From: Acidobacteriota bacterium
GTDB taxonomy: Bacteria; Acidobacteriota; Terriglobia; Terriglobales; Acidobacteriaceae
Direction of reading: 5' to 3'
DNA length: 64,000 nt
Assembly (NCBI GenBank): GCA_021778845.1
Contig: JAJYBU010000010.1
Span: 1 to 64,000, forward strand
Positions 12,399 to 21,350 of this stretch are shown in pieces. A program made the position numbers and the translations under genes. Below the pieces are notes generated by a model, which saw nothing but the letters and a program-made list of their open reading frames with translations, was not told the origin of the DNA and made no database searches. Position 1 is the first letter of the stretch. Each line of letters opens with the position of its first letter.

Positions 12399-14396
12399 CT
12401 AGGTGCGGACGATGCGGAAGATGTGGGCGGTGGCTTGCGGGGTGAGGGAGATGTAGTTGGTGGGGCCTGCCCAGGTGTAATGCGCATTTGTGAGGAGGTC
12501 TTCCACGGTGTAGATGGCGTCCCAGGGGAGATTGAGTTTGTCGAGGGCGAGGGTGACCATCGAGGATTGCGTGTTGATGGGGTCGAGGTTGACGACGGTG
12601 AGGATGGTGTTGGTGTGGTCGGGGGATGATTTGGAGTAGGCGAGCAGGTTGTCGTTGGGGATGGTGTGGAAGTGCAGGTGCTCGTTGCGCTGCAGGGCGG
12701 GGTTGGTGCGGCGGATATGGTTTAGCTGCGCGATGAGTGGAGCGATGGAGTGGGGAGCGGTGCGGTCCCAGTTGCGGAGCTGATATTTTTCGCTGTCGAG
12801 ATATTCTTCGCTGCTGGTCTTGCCGGGAGCGGGTTTGGCGGGGCGGCCTTCGAGGAGTTCGTAGGCGGGACCGTAGATGCCGTAGTTGGCCGAGAGCGTG
12901 GTGGCGAGGATGATGCGCTGCTGAAAGATGGCGCGGCGCTCGGAGAGATCTTCGACCTGGAATTGTGCGTGGAGAATGTCTGGGGTGTTGGGCCAGACGT
13001 TGGGGCGGAAGAAGTCAGAGACGGGTGGGTTGCAGATCTCGGTGAAGTAGTCGGTGAGTTCGGATTTGGTGGTGCGCCAGGTGAAGTAAGTGTAGGACTG
13101 CGTGAAGCCGCCTTTGGCGAGCGAATACATGACGTGCGGGCGGGTGAAGGCTTCGGCGAGGAAGAGGACGTCTGGGTGGGACTTGTGGATCTCGGTGATG
13201 CACCACTCCCAGAAAGGGAGTGCCTTGGTGTGTGGGTTGTCGACGCGGAAGACGCGGACGCCGCGATCGACCCAGAATTTGAAGACGCCGAAGAGGGCGT
13301 CCCAGAGGCCGCGCCAGTCAGAGGACTCGAAGTTGAGAGGATAGATGTCCTGATATTTTTTGGGAGGGTTTTCGGCGTACTGGATGGTGCCGTCGGGACG
13401 GTGGTTGAACCAGGCGGGATGGGCGGTGACCCAGGGATGGTCGGGGGAGCACTGGAAGGCGATGTCGAGGGCGAGGTCGACGTGGTGGGCGCGCGTGGTG
13501 TCGATGAGGGCGTCGAAGTCGTCGAAGGTGCCGAGGGCGGGAAGGATCTCTGTGTGGCCTCCTTCGCCTGCGCCGATTGCCCAGGGGCTGCCGACGTCGC
13601 CGGGTTCGGGAGTGGTGGTGTTGTTGCGGCCTTTGCGGAAGGCTGCGCCGATGGGATGGATGGGCGGGAGATAGAGGACGTCGAAGCCCATGGCGGCGAT
13701 CTCGGGGACGCGTGCGGCGACGTCGCGGAGAGTGCCGTGCGCGTTGGGTGACGATGAGGTGGAGCGGGGGAAGAGTTCGTACCAACTGGAGAAGCGTGCG
13801 CGAGCGCGGTCGATCCAGAGAGGGAGAACGGGCGCGTAGGTGGTGGCGAAGGTGCGGTCAGGATATTTTTCGACGAGGTGGATGAGTTCGGGAGTGATGG
13901 GAGTTTCGTAGACGGCGAGATTGGCGTCGGCTAGGGAGCGGAGGTTGGTGGCGAAGACCTTCAGTTTTTTTGCGTCGGCGGCTTTGGCTCGGGAGGCAGC
14001 GGCATCGAGATGATTGGCGCCGATGCGGAGAGCGAGTGGGATGTCCTGCGCGGAGTCGGTTTGTGCGGCGAGACGTTTGGCGAGGTCGTGGACCCAGGTG
14101 TCGAAGTGGTCGATCCAGGCTTCGATGGTGAAGTGCCAGAGGCCGATGGCGTCGGCGGGAAAGGTTGCGGACCAGAGGTCGTTGGTGAGCGGAGTGAAGG
14201 GAGTGGAGAGAAATTTGCGCTGTGAGTCGTGGCGGTAGAGGAGGCGCGCGGCGACGTGGTCGTGGCCGTCGCCGAAGATGGCGGCAGTGATCTCGACGGT
14301 GTCGCCGAGGATGCGCCTGGCGGGATAGCGGCCGCTGTTGACGGTGGGGTGGACCTCTTCGATGACGATGCGCTTGCGGCCTTCGGTGGGCTTCAT
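12399..14396 (-). CDS. glgE: Alpha-1,4-glucan:maltose-1-phosphate maltosyltransferase
   Basis: 665 residues, normal for GlgE. It transfers maltose from maltose-1-phosphate to the ends of alpha-1,4-glucans. An N-terminal DUF3416-type domain (VNSGRYPARRILGD) and helical insert are followed by a GH13 barrel with LYLPPIHPIG, the nucleophile in VFRVDNPHTK, the acid/base Glu in LFLAEAFTRP and the usual YGIYGPAYEL near the end of the barrel. Start ATG 14396 is preceded by AAAGGAGAG. First gene of the minus-strand cluster with the treS-maltokinase fusion, which makes its substrate, and divergent from treY. Confidence 0.95.
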   Translation of the reverse strand: MKPTEGRKRIVIEEVHPTVNSGRYPARRILGDTVEITAAIFGDGHDHVAARLLYRHDSQRKFLSTPFTPLTNDLWSATFPADAIGLWHFTIEAWIDHFDTWVHDLAKRLAAQTDSAQDIPLALRIGANHLDAAASRAKAADAKKLKVFATNLRSLADANLAVYETPITPELIHLVEKYPDRTFATTYAPVLPLWIDRARARFSSWYELFPRSTSSSPNAHGTLRDVAARVPEIAAMGFDVLYLPPIHPIGAAFRKGRNNTTTPEPGDVGSPWAIGAGEGGHTEILPALGTFDDFDALIDTTRAHHVDLALDIAFQCSPDHPWVTAHPAWFNHRPDGTIQYAENPPKKYQDIYPLNFESSDWRGLWDALFGVFKFWVDRGVRVFRVDNPHTKALPFWEWCITEIHKSHPDVLFLAEAFTRPHVMYSLAKGGFTQSYTYFTWRTTKSELTDYFTEICNPPVSDFFRPNVWPNTPDILHAQFQVEDLSERRAIFQQRIILATTLSANYGIYGPAYELLEGRPAKPAPGKTSSEEYLDSEKYQLRNWDRTAPHSIAPLIAQLNHIRRTNPALQRNEHLHFHTIPNDNLLAYSKSSPDHTNTILTVVNLDPINTQSSMVTLALDKLNLPWDAIYTVEDLLTNAHYTWAGPTNYISLTPQATAHIFRIVRT

Positions 14397-14628
14397 TCGG
14401 GCGGGCTCTCCTTTGCGTTCTGTAGAGATGGTATTCGATGGGACATGGATGAGACGACGCGATGGCGGCGATGTGCATCCAACGACAGGAGTGCGACCTT
14501 GATGAAAGTAGACGGTGCAGGGCTTGCGAACGATTACGCCGCGGCCCAGGTTGACTGGATGCACAACGGGTGGGAGTGGTTGTCGTGCCGGTTGTGGATA
14601 AGACGAGGCTCGACAGAAGGAGGAACGA

Positions 14629-14754
14629 TTGCCGGAATGGTTTGGAAAGAAGCAGAGGGTGTCGCTGCATGGAGCGCGCACTGGAGATGATGCGCTGATT
14701 GGCGACTGCGAGACCGCAGCTCTGGTGGGCGGCGAGGAGTTGGCTAAAGCATGA
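14629..14754 (+). pseudogene. Remnant of a GH15 glucoamylase/trehalase N-terminus overlapping treY
   Basis: A 41-codon frame starts at TTG 14629, behind GGAGG with 5-nt spacing, and ends in a TGA that overlaps the treY ATG by 4 bp (ATGA). It contains DDALIGDCETAALVG, which matches my memory of the conserved N-terminal segment of GH15 glucoamylase/trehalase-like proteins (typically DYALIGDCETAALVG followed by DGSIDWLC). The homology stops after VG, and the last seven residues are GEELAKA. It looks like a decayed gene whose start is kept, now perhaps acting as a leader that couples translation into treY. A functional small protein cannot be excluded. The rest of the glgE-treY gap (14397-14628) shows no clear promoter or gene. 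Confidence 0.55.
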
Positions 14755-17402
14755 AGCACGTACCTGGTTCGACCTATAGGCTGCAGTTGCATAAGGAGTT
14801 TACGTTCGACGACGCGGTGGCGATCGTGGAATACCTGAAGGCGCTGGGGGTGACGCATGTGTATAGCTCGCCGTATCTGCAGGCGACGCGTGGAAGCATG
14901 CATGGATATGATGTGGTTGATCATCGCAAGGTGAATGAAGAGTTGGGTGGCGGGCCTGGGCATGAACGCTTCTGCAGACGGCTGAGCGAGAGTGGATTGG
15001 GACAGGTGCTGGATATCGTGCCAAACCATATGAGTCTGGGAGCGCAGAATCGCTACTGGTGGGATGTGCTGGAGAATGGCACGAACAGCCGCTATGCGAG
15101 TTTTTTCGATATTGATTGGAACTCGTCGGAGGAGCGACTGAGGGACAAGGTGCTGGTGCCGATTCTGCCGGACCAGTATGGGCGGGCGCTGAGTGCGGGC
15201 CGCGTGGTGGTGGTGCGCAAGGGAACGATGTTTACGGTGGAGGTTGAGGGGCAGACGTTTCCTGTGTCGCCGACGAGCCAGGCTCTGATCCTGGGGAAGG
15301 CGGCTGAGTATGCGAAGAGTGATGCGCTGAACTTTATCAGCGCGAGTTTTGCAAGGCTGCCATCGCCGGACTTCTGGGACCGGAGAACGATTCTGGCACG
15401 GCATCGGGATAAGAACGTGCTGCAGGGATTGCTCGAGCGGCTGTGCAGGGAAGAGACGAGTTTGTCGGAGGCGCTTGACCGTGCGGTGCGCGAGGTGAAT
15501 GGAAGCGTCGATGCGCTGGACGAGTTTTTGTCGCAGCAGTACTACCGGCTGGCGTACTGGAGGACGGCGGATCAACAACTTGGTTATCGGCGATTTTTCG
15601 ATGTGAATACGCTGATCGGATTGAGGGTGGAGCGCGAGTTTGTCTTCGATGAAACGCATGCGCTGATTGTGAAGTGGTTGAAGCAGGGCGTGCTGGATGG
15701 CGTGCGCGTGGATCATCCGGATGGCCTGCGGGACCCGAAGCAATATTTCGATCGACTGAGGGAGCGCGCGCCTGAGGCGTGGATTGTGGGAGAGAAGATT
15801 CTGGAACCGGGTGAGTGGATGCGCGCGGAGTGGCCGGTGCAGGGGACCAGCGGGTATGACTTTCTGAACGCAGCGATGAGTGTGCTGGTGCATGGGGAGG
15901 GACTGAAGCGACTGGGCGAACACTATACGGCGTTTACGGGGGACGATAGGGAGTTTCCTGTGGTGGCGCATGACAAGAAGATTGCCGTGACGCAGGAGGC
16001 GCTGGGCAGCGATGTGAATCGGCTGGCGAGTTTGTTTGTGAATATCTGCGAAGGCAATCGCGACGAGAGGGATTTTACGCGGGCGGAGATTCGGCGGGCG
16101 ATTCGTGAGGTGGCGGCGTGCTTCTCGGTGTATCGGACGTATGTGGTGCCGGAACGCAATGAGATTTCGACGGAAGACCGGATGCACATTGAGCATGCGA
16201 CGGAGTGCGCGAAGGGAAATCGCATGGACATCGACGGCGGACTATTCGATTTTATGCGTGATGTGTTGATGCTGAAGGTGATGGGAAAGGAGGAGGCGGA
16301 GTTCGTGAATCGCTTTCAACAGTTCACCGGGCCGGTGATGGCCAAGGGCGTGGAGGATACGGCGTTCTATTGCTCGAACCGACTGATTGCGATGAATGAA
16401 GTGGGGGGTGATCCGGACAGCGGTGGATTCAGCGTGGAGCACTTTCATCAGTACAACATGACGATGCAGCAGAGGTTCCCGGAGACGATGACCACGTTGG
16501 GAACGCATGATACAAAACGCAGCGACGATGTGCGGGCACGGATGCTGGTGCTGAGCGAGATTGCGGATGCGTTTGCAGATGCCGTGCGGCGGTGGAGTGC
16601 GCGGAATGCGAGGTACAGGAGCGGCGATCAGATTGATACAGGGACGGAGTGGTTCTTGTATCAGACGCTGGTGGGTGCGTGGCCGATTGGGGCGGAGCGA
16701 CTGCGGGAGTATATGCAGAAGGCGATGCGCGAGGCCAAGGTGCGGACCAGTTGGGTATTGATCAACGTGGAGTATGAGAGCGCGCTCGATGAGTACGTCG
16801 ATAGGATTCTTGCGGATAAGGATTTCGTTGCGGACCTGGACCGGTTCGTGCAGGAGATTGCTCCGGCGGGGCGGATCAATTCGCTGGCGCAGACGCTGAT
16901 GAAGTACACGTGCCCGGGGGTTCCGGATTTGTATCAGGGTGGAGAGCTTTGGGATTTTTCTCTGGTCGATCCGGATAATCGGCGGCCGGTGGATTATGCG
17001 AGACGGAGGGTGCTGTTGGCGGAGATGGGGAAGATGGATGCGGGGCAGGTGATGGCGCGCGTCGAAGATGGACTGCCGAAGCTGTGGGTGGTGCATCATG
17101 CGCTGCAACTGCGGAAGGATCATCCGGAGTGGTTTGGTGCGGACGCGGACTATGCGTCAGTTGCAGTACGCGGACCAGAGCGTGAATGTGTGATTGCGTA
17201 TCTGCGGGGTGCGGACGTGCTGACTGTGGTTCCCCGCTGGTCGCGTGCGATGCAGGCCTGGGGCGAGACTGCGATAGAGGTTCCGCGGGGACGATGGAGA
17301 AATCGGCTGACGGGAGCGGAGGTTGCGAGTGGACGGGTGCTGGTGGCGGAGTTACTGGCGGAGTTTCCGGTGGCGCTGATCGTGCGAGTGAAGGGAAAGT
17401 GA
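14751..17402 (+). CDS. treY: Malto-oligosyltrehalose synthase
   Basis: 883 residues, GH13. It isomerises the reducing-end alpha-1,4 bond of malto-oligosaccharides to an alpha,alpha-1,1 bond. The start GSTYRLQLHKEFTFDDA is the usual TreY opening, followed by YSSPYLQATRGSMHGYDVVD, the nucleophile region LDGVRVDHPDGL, IVGEKILEPGE and the late TCPGVPDLYQGGELWDFSLV. Start ATG 14751 overlaps the stop of the short GH15-like frame by 4 bp and has GGCGAGGAG upstream. Its stop overlaps the treZ start by one base (TGATG). Base composition is slightly less GC-extreme than in the xdh region. Confidence 0.96.
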   Translation: MKHVPGSTYRLQLHKEFTFDDAVAIVEYLKALGVTHVYSSPYLQATRGSMHGYDVVDHRKVNEELGGGPGHERFCRRLSESGLGQVLDIVPNHMSLGAQNRYWWDVLENGTNSRYASFFDIDWNSSEERLRDKVLVPILPDQYGRALSAGRVVVVRKGTMFTVEVEGQTFPVSPTSQALILGKAAEYAKSDALNFISASFARLPSPDFWDRRTILARHRDKNVLQGLLERLCREETSLSEALDRAVREVNGSVDALDEFLSQQYYRLAYWRTADQQLGYRRFFDVNTLIGLRVEREFVFDETHALIVKWLKQGVLDGVRVDHPDGLRDPKQYFDRLRERAPEAWIVGEKILEPGEWMRAEWPVQGTSGYDFLNAAMSVLVHGEGLKRLGEHYTAFTGDDREFPVVAHDKKIAVTQEALGSDVNRLASLFVNICEGNRDERDFTRAEIRRAIREVAACFSVYRTYVVPERNEISTEDRMHIEHATECAKGNRMDIDGGLFDFMRDVLMLKVMGKEEAEFVNRFQQFTGPVMAKGVEDTAFYCSNRLIAMNEVGGDPDSGGFSVEHFHQYNMTMQQRFPETMTTLGTHDTKRSDDVRARMLVLSEIADAFADAVRRWSARNARYRSGDQIDTGTEWFLYQTLVGAWPIGAERLREYMQKAMREAKVRTSWVLINVEYESALDEYVDRILADKDFVADLDRFVQEIAPAGRINSLAQTLMKYTCPGVPDLYQGGELWDFSLVDPDNRRPVDYARRRVLLAEMGKMDAGQVMARVEDGLPKLWVVHHALQLRKDHPEWFGADADYASVAVRGPERECVIAYLRGADVLTVVPRWSRAMQAWGETAIEVPRGRWRNRLTGAEVASGRVLVAELLAEFPVALIVRVKGK

Positions 17403-19174
17403 TGGGAGAGACGATGCAGGAGTTTCGGGTGTGGGGGCCGCGGGCGAAGAAGATTCAACTCATGGTTGGAGACAAGGCTCGTGCGATGCAGGGGCCGGAC
17501 GAGCGGGGATGGTGGAGCTTGCAGGTGGAAGGAGTTGAGCGCGATGCGGAGTATGCGTTTCTGATCGATGACGATGCGATGCACTATCCGGACCCACGCA
17601 GCGTGTGGCAGCCGAAGGGTGTGCATGGGCCTTCGCGGTTGTATGATCAGGGCGCGTTTACGTGGACAGATGGGGCGTGGGAGGGGCCTCCGCTGGCGAG
17701 CGCGGTGATGTATGAGTTGCACATCGGGACGTTCAGTGCGGAGGGGACGTTCGATGGTGCGATTGCGCATCTGGATCACCTTGCGGAGTTGGGCGTTACG
17801 CATGTCGAAGTGATGCCGATTGCGGAGTGGGCGGGGCGGCAGGGATGGGGATATGACGGCGTGGCGTTGTTTGCGGCGTCGGAGAGCTATGGCGGGCCGG
17901 ATGGTTTCAAACGATTTGTCGATGCGTGCCATGCGAAACATCTGGCGGTGATTCTGGATGTGGTCTACAACCACTTTGGGCCGGTGGGAAATTACACGAA
18001 TAAGTTTGGGCCGTACCTGACGGATAAACATAAGACTCCGTGGGGCGAGGCGGTGAACTTCAATGAAGGCGGCAGCGATGAGGTGCGGAGATTCTTCCGC
18101 GACAATGCGGCGATGTGGCTGCGGGATTATCACGTGGATGGGCTGCGACTGGATGCGGTGCATGCATTTATTGATCAGTCGGCGGTGAATTTCATGGAAC
18201 AGCTTTCGGCGGATGTGGAGCAACTGGAAGCGACGCTGGGAAGGCCGCTGGTGTTGATTGCGGAGAGCGACCTGAATGATCCAAAGGTGGTGAGGCCGCG
18301 CGAGGCGAGAGGGTACGGGATGGATGCGCAGTGGAGCGATGACTTTCATCATGCACTGATTGCGCTGTTGCATCCGGGGAATGCGGGCATTGGGTACTAT
18401 CAGGATTTTGGCGCGATGGAACACCTGGTGAAGGCGCTGGAGCATGTGTTTGTGTATGACGGGAAGTACTCGAAGTATCGAAAGCGCTCGCATGGGAGGC
18501 CGGTGGAAGGGCTGTCGGCCCATCATTTTATTTGCTTTGATCAGAACCACGACCAGGTGGGGAATCGGGTGCAGGGTGAGCGATTGGAGCATCTGGCGGG
18601 GATGGAGGCGGCGAAGGTTGCGCTGGGATTGACGCTGATGGCACCGTATATCCCGATGCTGTTTATGGGCGAAGAGTTTGCGGCATCGAGCCCGTTTCTT
18701 TACTTTGCGGACCATGGCGAAGAGGAGATGATGAGGCGGGTTGCTGAGGGAAGGAAGAATGATTTTGTAGCCTTCGGATTTCTGGAGGAGGAGATTCCCG
18801 ATCCGGGGGATGTGCGGACGTTCGAGGTGTCGAAGCTGAGGTGGAATGAGGTGCATGAGGATAAACATGTAGAGATGCTGGAGTGGACGCGGAGCCTGAT
18901 TCATCTGCGGCGGACGACGAATGATTTGAATGATGGAGAGTTGAATCACGTGAAGGTGGCGTTCGACGCGGAGAAGCGGTGGCTGACGATGCAGCGTGGA
19001 GGCGTGCGGATGCTGATGAACATTGGGGGAGAGGCGGTGCGGTTGGAGATGCGGGAGGGGGAAGCGTTGAAGCTGCGATCGCGGGAGGATGCGGTGGTGG
19101 TGGATGGGTGGGTGACGCTGCCGACGATGAGCCTGGCGGTGGTGATGATGGAGCCGAATGAGTGTTCGGGTTAG
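17402..19174 (+). CDS. treZ: Malto-oligosyltrehalose trehalohydrolase
   Basis: 590 residues, GH13. It hydrolyses the bond next to the terminal trehalosyl unit made by TreY and releases trehalose. An N-terminal CBM48-like domain (FRVWGPRAKKIQLMV) is followed by the barrel with VMYELHIGTFSAEGTFDGA, ILDVVYNHFGPVGNY, the nucleophile in GLRLDAVHAF, Glu in VLIAESDLND and FDQNHDQVGNR. Start ATG 17402 shares a base with the treY stop. The substrate-pathway partner treX (debranching) is not in the window. Confidence 0.96.
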   Translation: MGETMQEFRVWGPRAKKIQLMVGDKARAMQGPDERGWWSLQVEGVERDAEYAFLIDDDAMHYPDPRSVWQPKGVHGPSRLYDQGAFTWTDGAWEGPPLASAVMYELHIGTFSAEGTFDGAIAHLDHLAELGVTHVEVMPIAEWAGRQGWGYDGVALFAASESYGGPDGFKRFVDACHAKHLAVILDVVYNHFGPVGNYTNKFGPYLTDKHKTPWGEAVNFNEGGSDEVRRFFRDNAAMWLRDYHVDGLRLDAVHAFIDQSAVNFMEQLSADVEQLEATLGRPLVLIAESDLNDPKVVRPREARGYGMDAQWSDDFHHALIALLHPGNAGIGYYQDFGAMEHLVKALEHVFVYDGKYSKYRKRSHGRPVEGLSAHHFICFDQNHDQVGNRVQGERLEHLAGMEAAKVALGLTLMAPYIPMLFMGEEFAASSPFLYFADHGEEEMMRRVAEGRKNDFVAFGFLEEEIPDPGDVRTFEVSKLRWNEVHEDKHVEMLEWTRSLIHLRRTTNDLNDGELNHVKVAFDAEKRWLTMQRGGVRMLMNIGGEAVRLEMREGEALKLRSREDAVVVDGWVTLPTMSLAVVMMEPNECSG

Positions 19175-19195
19175 GATCGAGGCTGGAGGGATCCT

Positions 19196-19792
19196 GTGTT
19201 GAGTGTTTCAGACGAGAAGCCGATTCGGACGATCAGTAGTCGCGAGGTGTATCGGAACCCGTGGTGCAGGGTGCGGGAGGATGTGATCGAGCGGAGCGTG
19301 ACTCCAGACGGCGGAGGGGAACGCGGCATCTACGGGGTGATGGATAAAGAGCCGGCGTGTATTGTGATTCCGCTGGAACGCTCGGAGGACGGGGAGTTCG
19401 TGTGGCTGGTGCGGCAGTACCGGTACACGGTCGGCGATACGTATTATGAGCTGCCGCAGGGTGGTTGGGAGACGGCGGATGTGGATACGGAGGAGTTGGC
19501 GCGCGGTGAACTGGCGGAGGAGACAGGACTGCGTGCGGAGAGGATGACGCCGCTGACGGATCTATGGATTGCGTATGGTGCGATGCGGCAGATTCATCAT
19601 GTGTTTCTGGCAGAGGGGCTGAGCGAGGGAGAGACTGCGCGCGATCCGGAGGAGCATGACATGACGGTGCATCGCGTGGCGGTGAAAGAGTTTGAGGCGA
19701 TGCTGCTGGATGGACGCGTGATGGATAATTGCACGGCCGCGGCGTGGGGCGTGTATCGAGTGTGGCGTGACAGGCAGGGAAGCGGGGCGTAG
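19196..19792 (+). CDS. Nudix hydrolase, ADP-sugar pyrophosphatase-like
   Basis: 198 residues starting at GTG 19196, behind GGAGGGATCCT. The Nudix box is visible as G-W-E-T-A-D then ELARGELAEETGL, with Gly in place of the usual Arg before the first Glu of the REUxEE core, a tolerated change. The context LVRQYRYTVGDTYYELPQGG is typical of ADP-ribose/ADP-sugar pyrophosphatases. It follows treZ by 21 bp and may be in the same operon, which would suit an ADP-sugar substrate, but the substrate is not determined. Confidence 0.8.
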   Translation: MLSVSDEKPIRTISSREVYRNPWCRVREDVIERSVTPDGGGERGIYGVMDKEPACIVIPLERSEDGEFVWLVRQYRYTVGDTYYELPQGGWETADVDTEELARGELAEETGLRAERMTPLTDLWIAYGAMRQIHHVFLAEGLSEGETARDPEEHDMTVHRVAVKEFEAMLLDGRVMDNCTAAAWGVYRVWRDRQGSGA

Positions 19793-19811
19793 GCGTGGGG
19801 AACGCCGTGAT

Positions 19812-21050
19812 CTAGTTGACACGCTTGCTGCGGCGGGACATGAAGTCCATGAGGAGATAGTTGCCTAATGTCTGCGGGGTGGTGAAGTAGGCTTTGCCGC
19901 GGCACATGGCGGACATCTGCTGGACGAACTGGATGAGCTGGAACTCGTTGGCGAGCATGAAGGTGTTGATCATGATGCCGGCGCGCTTGCAGCGGCTGAC
20001 CTCTTCGAACGTCTCGGAGATGACGATGGGGTCAAGGCCAAAAGCGTTCTTGTAGACGCGGCCGTCTTCGAGGGTGAGGGCGGAGGGTTTGCCGTCGGTG
20101 ATCATGACGATCTGCTTCATGTCCTTGCCGGAGCCGCGGAGTACGCGCTGCGCGACGCGGAGGCCCTCGCGGGTGTTGGTGTAGTGAGGGCCGACTTTGA
20201 CGCGGGGGAGTTGCGAGATGGGGATGTGCTCGGCGGAGTCGTGGAAGAGGACGAGGTCGATAGAGTCGCCGGGGTATTGGGTGCGGATGAGATGTGCGAG
20301 CGCCATGGCCACGCGTTTGGCTGGCGTGAAACGGTCTTCACCGTAGAGGATCATGGAGTGCGAGCAGTCGAGCAGGACGACGGTGGCGCAGGAGGATTGG
20401 AAGTCGGCCTGCTGGACGTGGAGATCGGAGTACTCGAGGTTGAGGATGCCGGTGCCACTGTCGAAGCCGCCAGAGGGTCCGCCTTCGCGGGCGAAGACGC
20501 TGTTGAGTGTGGCGGTGATGTCGAGGTTGAGGGAGTCGCCGAACTCGTAGAGTTTGGAGGAACCGTTGGTTTCGACGCCAGCGGCTTCGTGGTGGGTGTC
20601 GTGGCGGCCGAGGGAGGATTTGCCGATGGGGCCGAGGAGGTCGCGGAGGGCTTTGTAGCCGAGGAAGTCCATGCCCTTGTCGGTGACTTCGAAACGCGCG
20701 CCGTCGTTGCCCTCGCCGGCGTTACCGTCGCCTTCGGAAGGCTCTTCGGCGTTGAGATAGGCTTCGGCTTTCATGCGCTGGATGATCTTGTCGATGAGTT
20801 CTTCGACCTGCGCTTGTTCGAGTTTCTCGAACTGCTCCTGGGATTCCTCGTCGAGAAGATCGCCGGACTCGAGGGCCTGGCGGATGGCCTCGCGGAGACT
20901 CTCCATGGAGTCATCCATATTCTGGTAGGGCGAGAAGGGGTCGTCGTAGCCGGAGTCAAGCAGGAAGTCGGAGAGCTCCTGCAGGAGGTCTTCGAGATCG
21001 AAGCTGGTGGAGAGGTCGCCGGTGAATTTTGTGTAGCGCGTGAGTTTCAT
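19812..21050 (-). CDS. VWA-domain protein (MoxR/BchI-type ATPase partner)
   Basis: 412 residues. The N-terminal half is acidic and helical; a von Willebrand A domain fills the C-terminal half, with [10 protein letters not shown] as the MIDAS motif (DxSxS), a Thr in RFTPAKR and [10 protein letters not shown] as the later metal-site Asp. Such proteins pair with MoxR/BchI-type AAA+ ATPases as cofactor-insertion or complex-remodelling machines. A candidate ATPase is at 25573-27150 on the same strand, with four genes between. Start ATG 21050. It converges with the Nudix gene, 19 bp away. The client is unknown. Confidence 0.75.
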   Translation of the reverse strand: MKLTRYTKFTGDLSTSFDLEDLLQELSDFLLDSGYDDPFSPYQNMDDSMESLREAIRQALESGDLLDEESQEQFEKLEQAQVEELIDKIIQRMKAEAYLNAEEPSEGDGNAGEGNDGARFEVTDKGMDFLGYKALRDLLGPIGKSSLGRHDTHHEAAGVETNGSSKLYEFGDSLNLDITATLNSVFAREGGPSGGFDSGTGILNLEYSDLHVQQADFQSSCATVVLLDCSHSMILYGEDRFTPAKRVAMALAHLIRTQYPGDSIDLVLFHDSAEHIPISQLPRVKVGPHYTNTREGLRVAQRVLRGSGKDMKQIVMITDGKPSALTLEDGRVYKNAFGLDPIVISETFEEVSRCKRAGIMINTFMLANEFQLIQFVQQMSAMCRGKAYFTTPQTLGNYLLMDFMSRRSKRVN

Positions 21051-21350
21051 AAGGGCAGAGTGCAGGGGGTAGCGGGTGGAGGATGGTGAAAGACCGGATC
21101 GGAGTGCTGTACTGCGTATAGATTAGACGCTTGGAGCGGGCTATGGATGCGGGATTTGAGTGAGGGAGAGAGCGGACGGCGGGGGCGGTGCATTATGCTG
21201 GAGGTGGAGAACTCCGGCTCCGCTGATGCGGTGGGGGAACGGTAGATTCTGGCGATAGAGACGGACTTGGCGGGACTGGCGCAGACGGTTGCATCATGTG
21301 GCGGCGGTAGGGCATTGGATTGCAGGTGATCCAACATCTTCAGGAGTGGC
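21051..21350. other. Intergenic region, nothing recognised
   Basis: Divergent gap between the VWA gene and the efflux gene. It must hold both promoters, but no clear -35/-10 pair, repeat or small gene was found. Confidence 0.5.
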
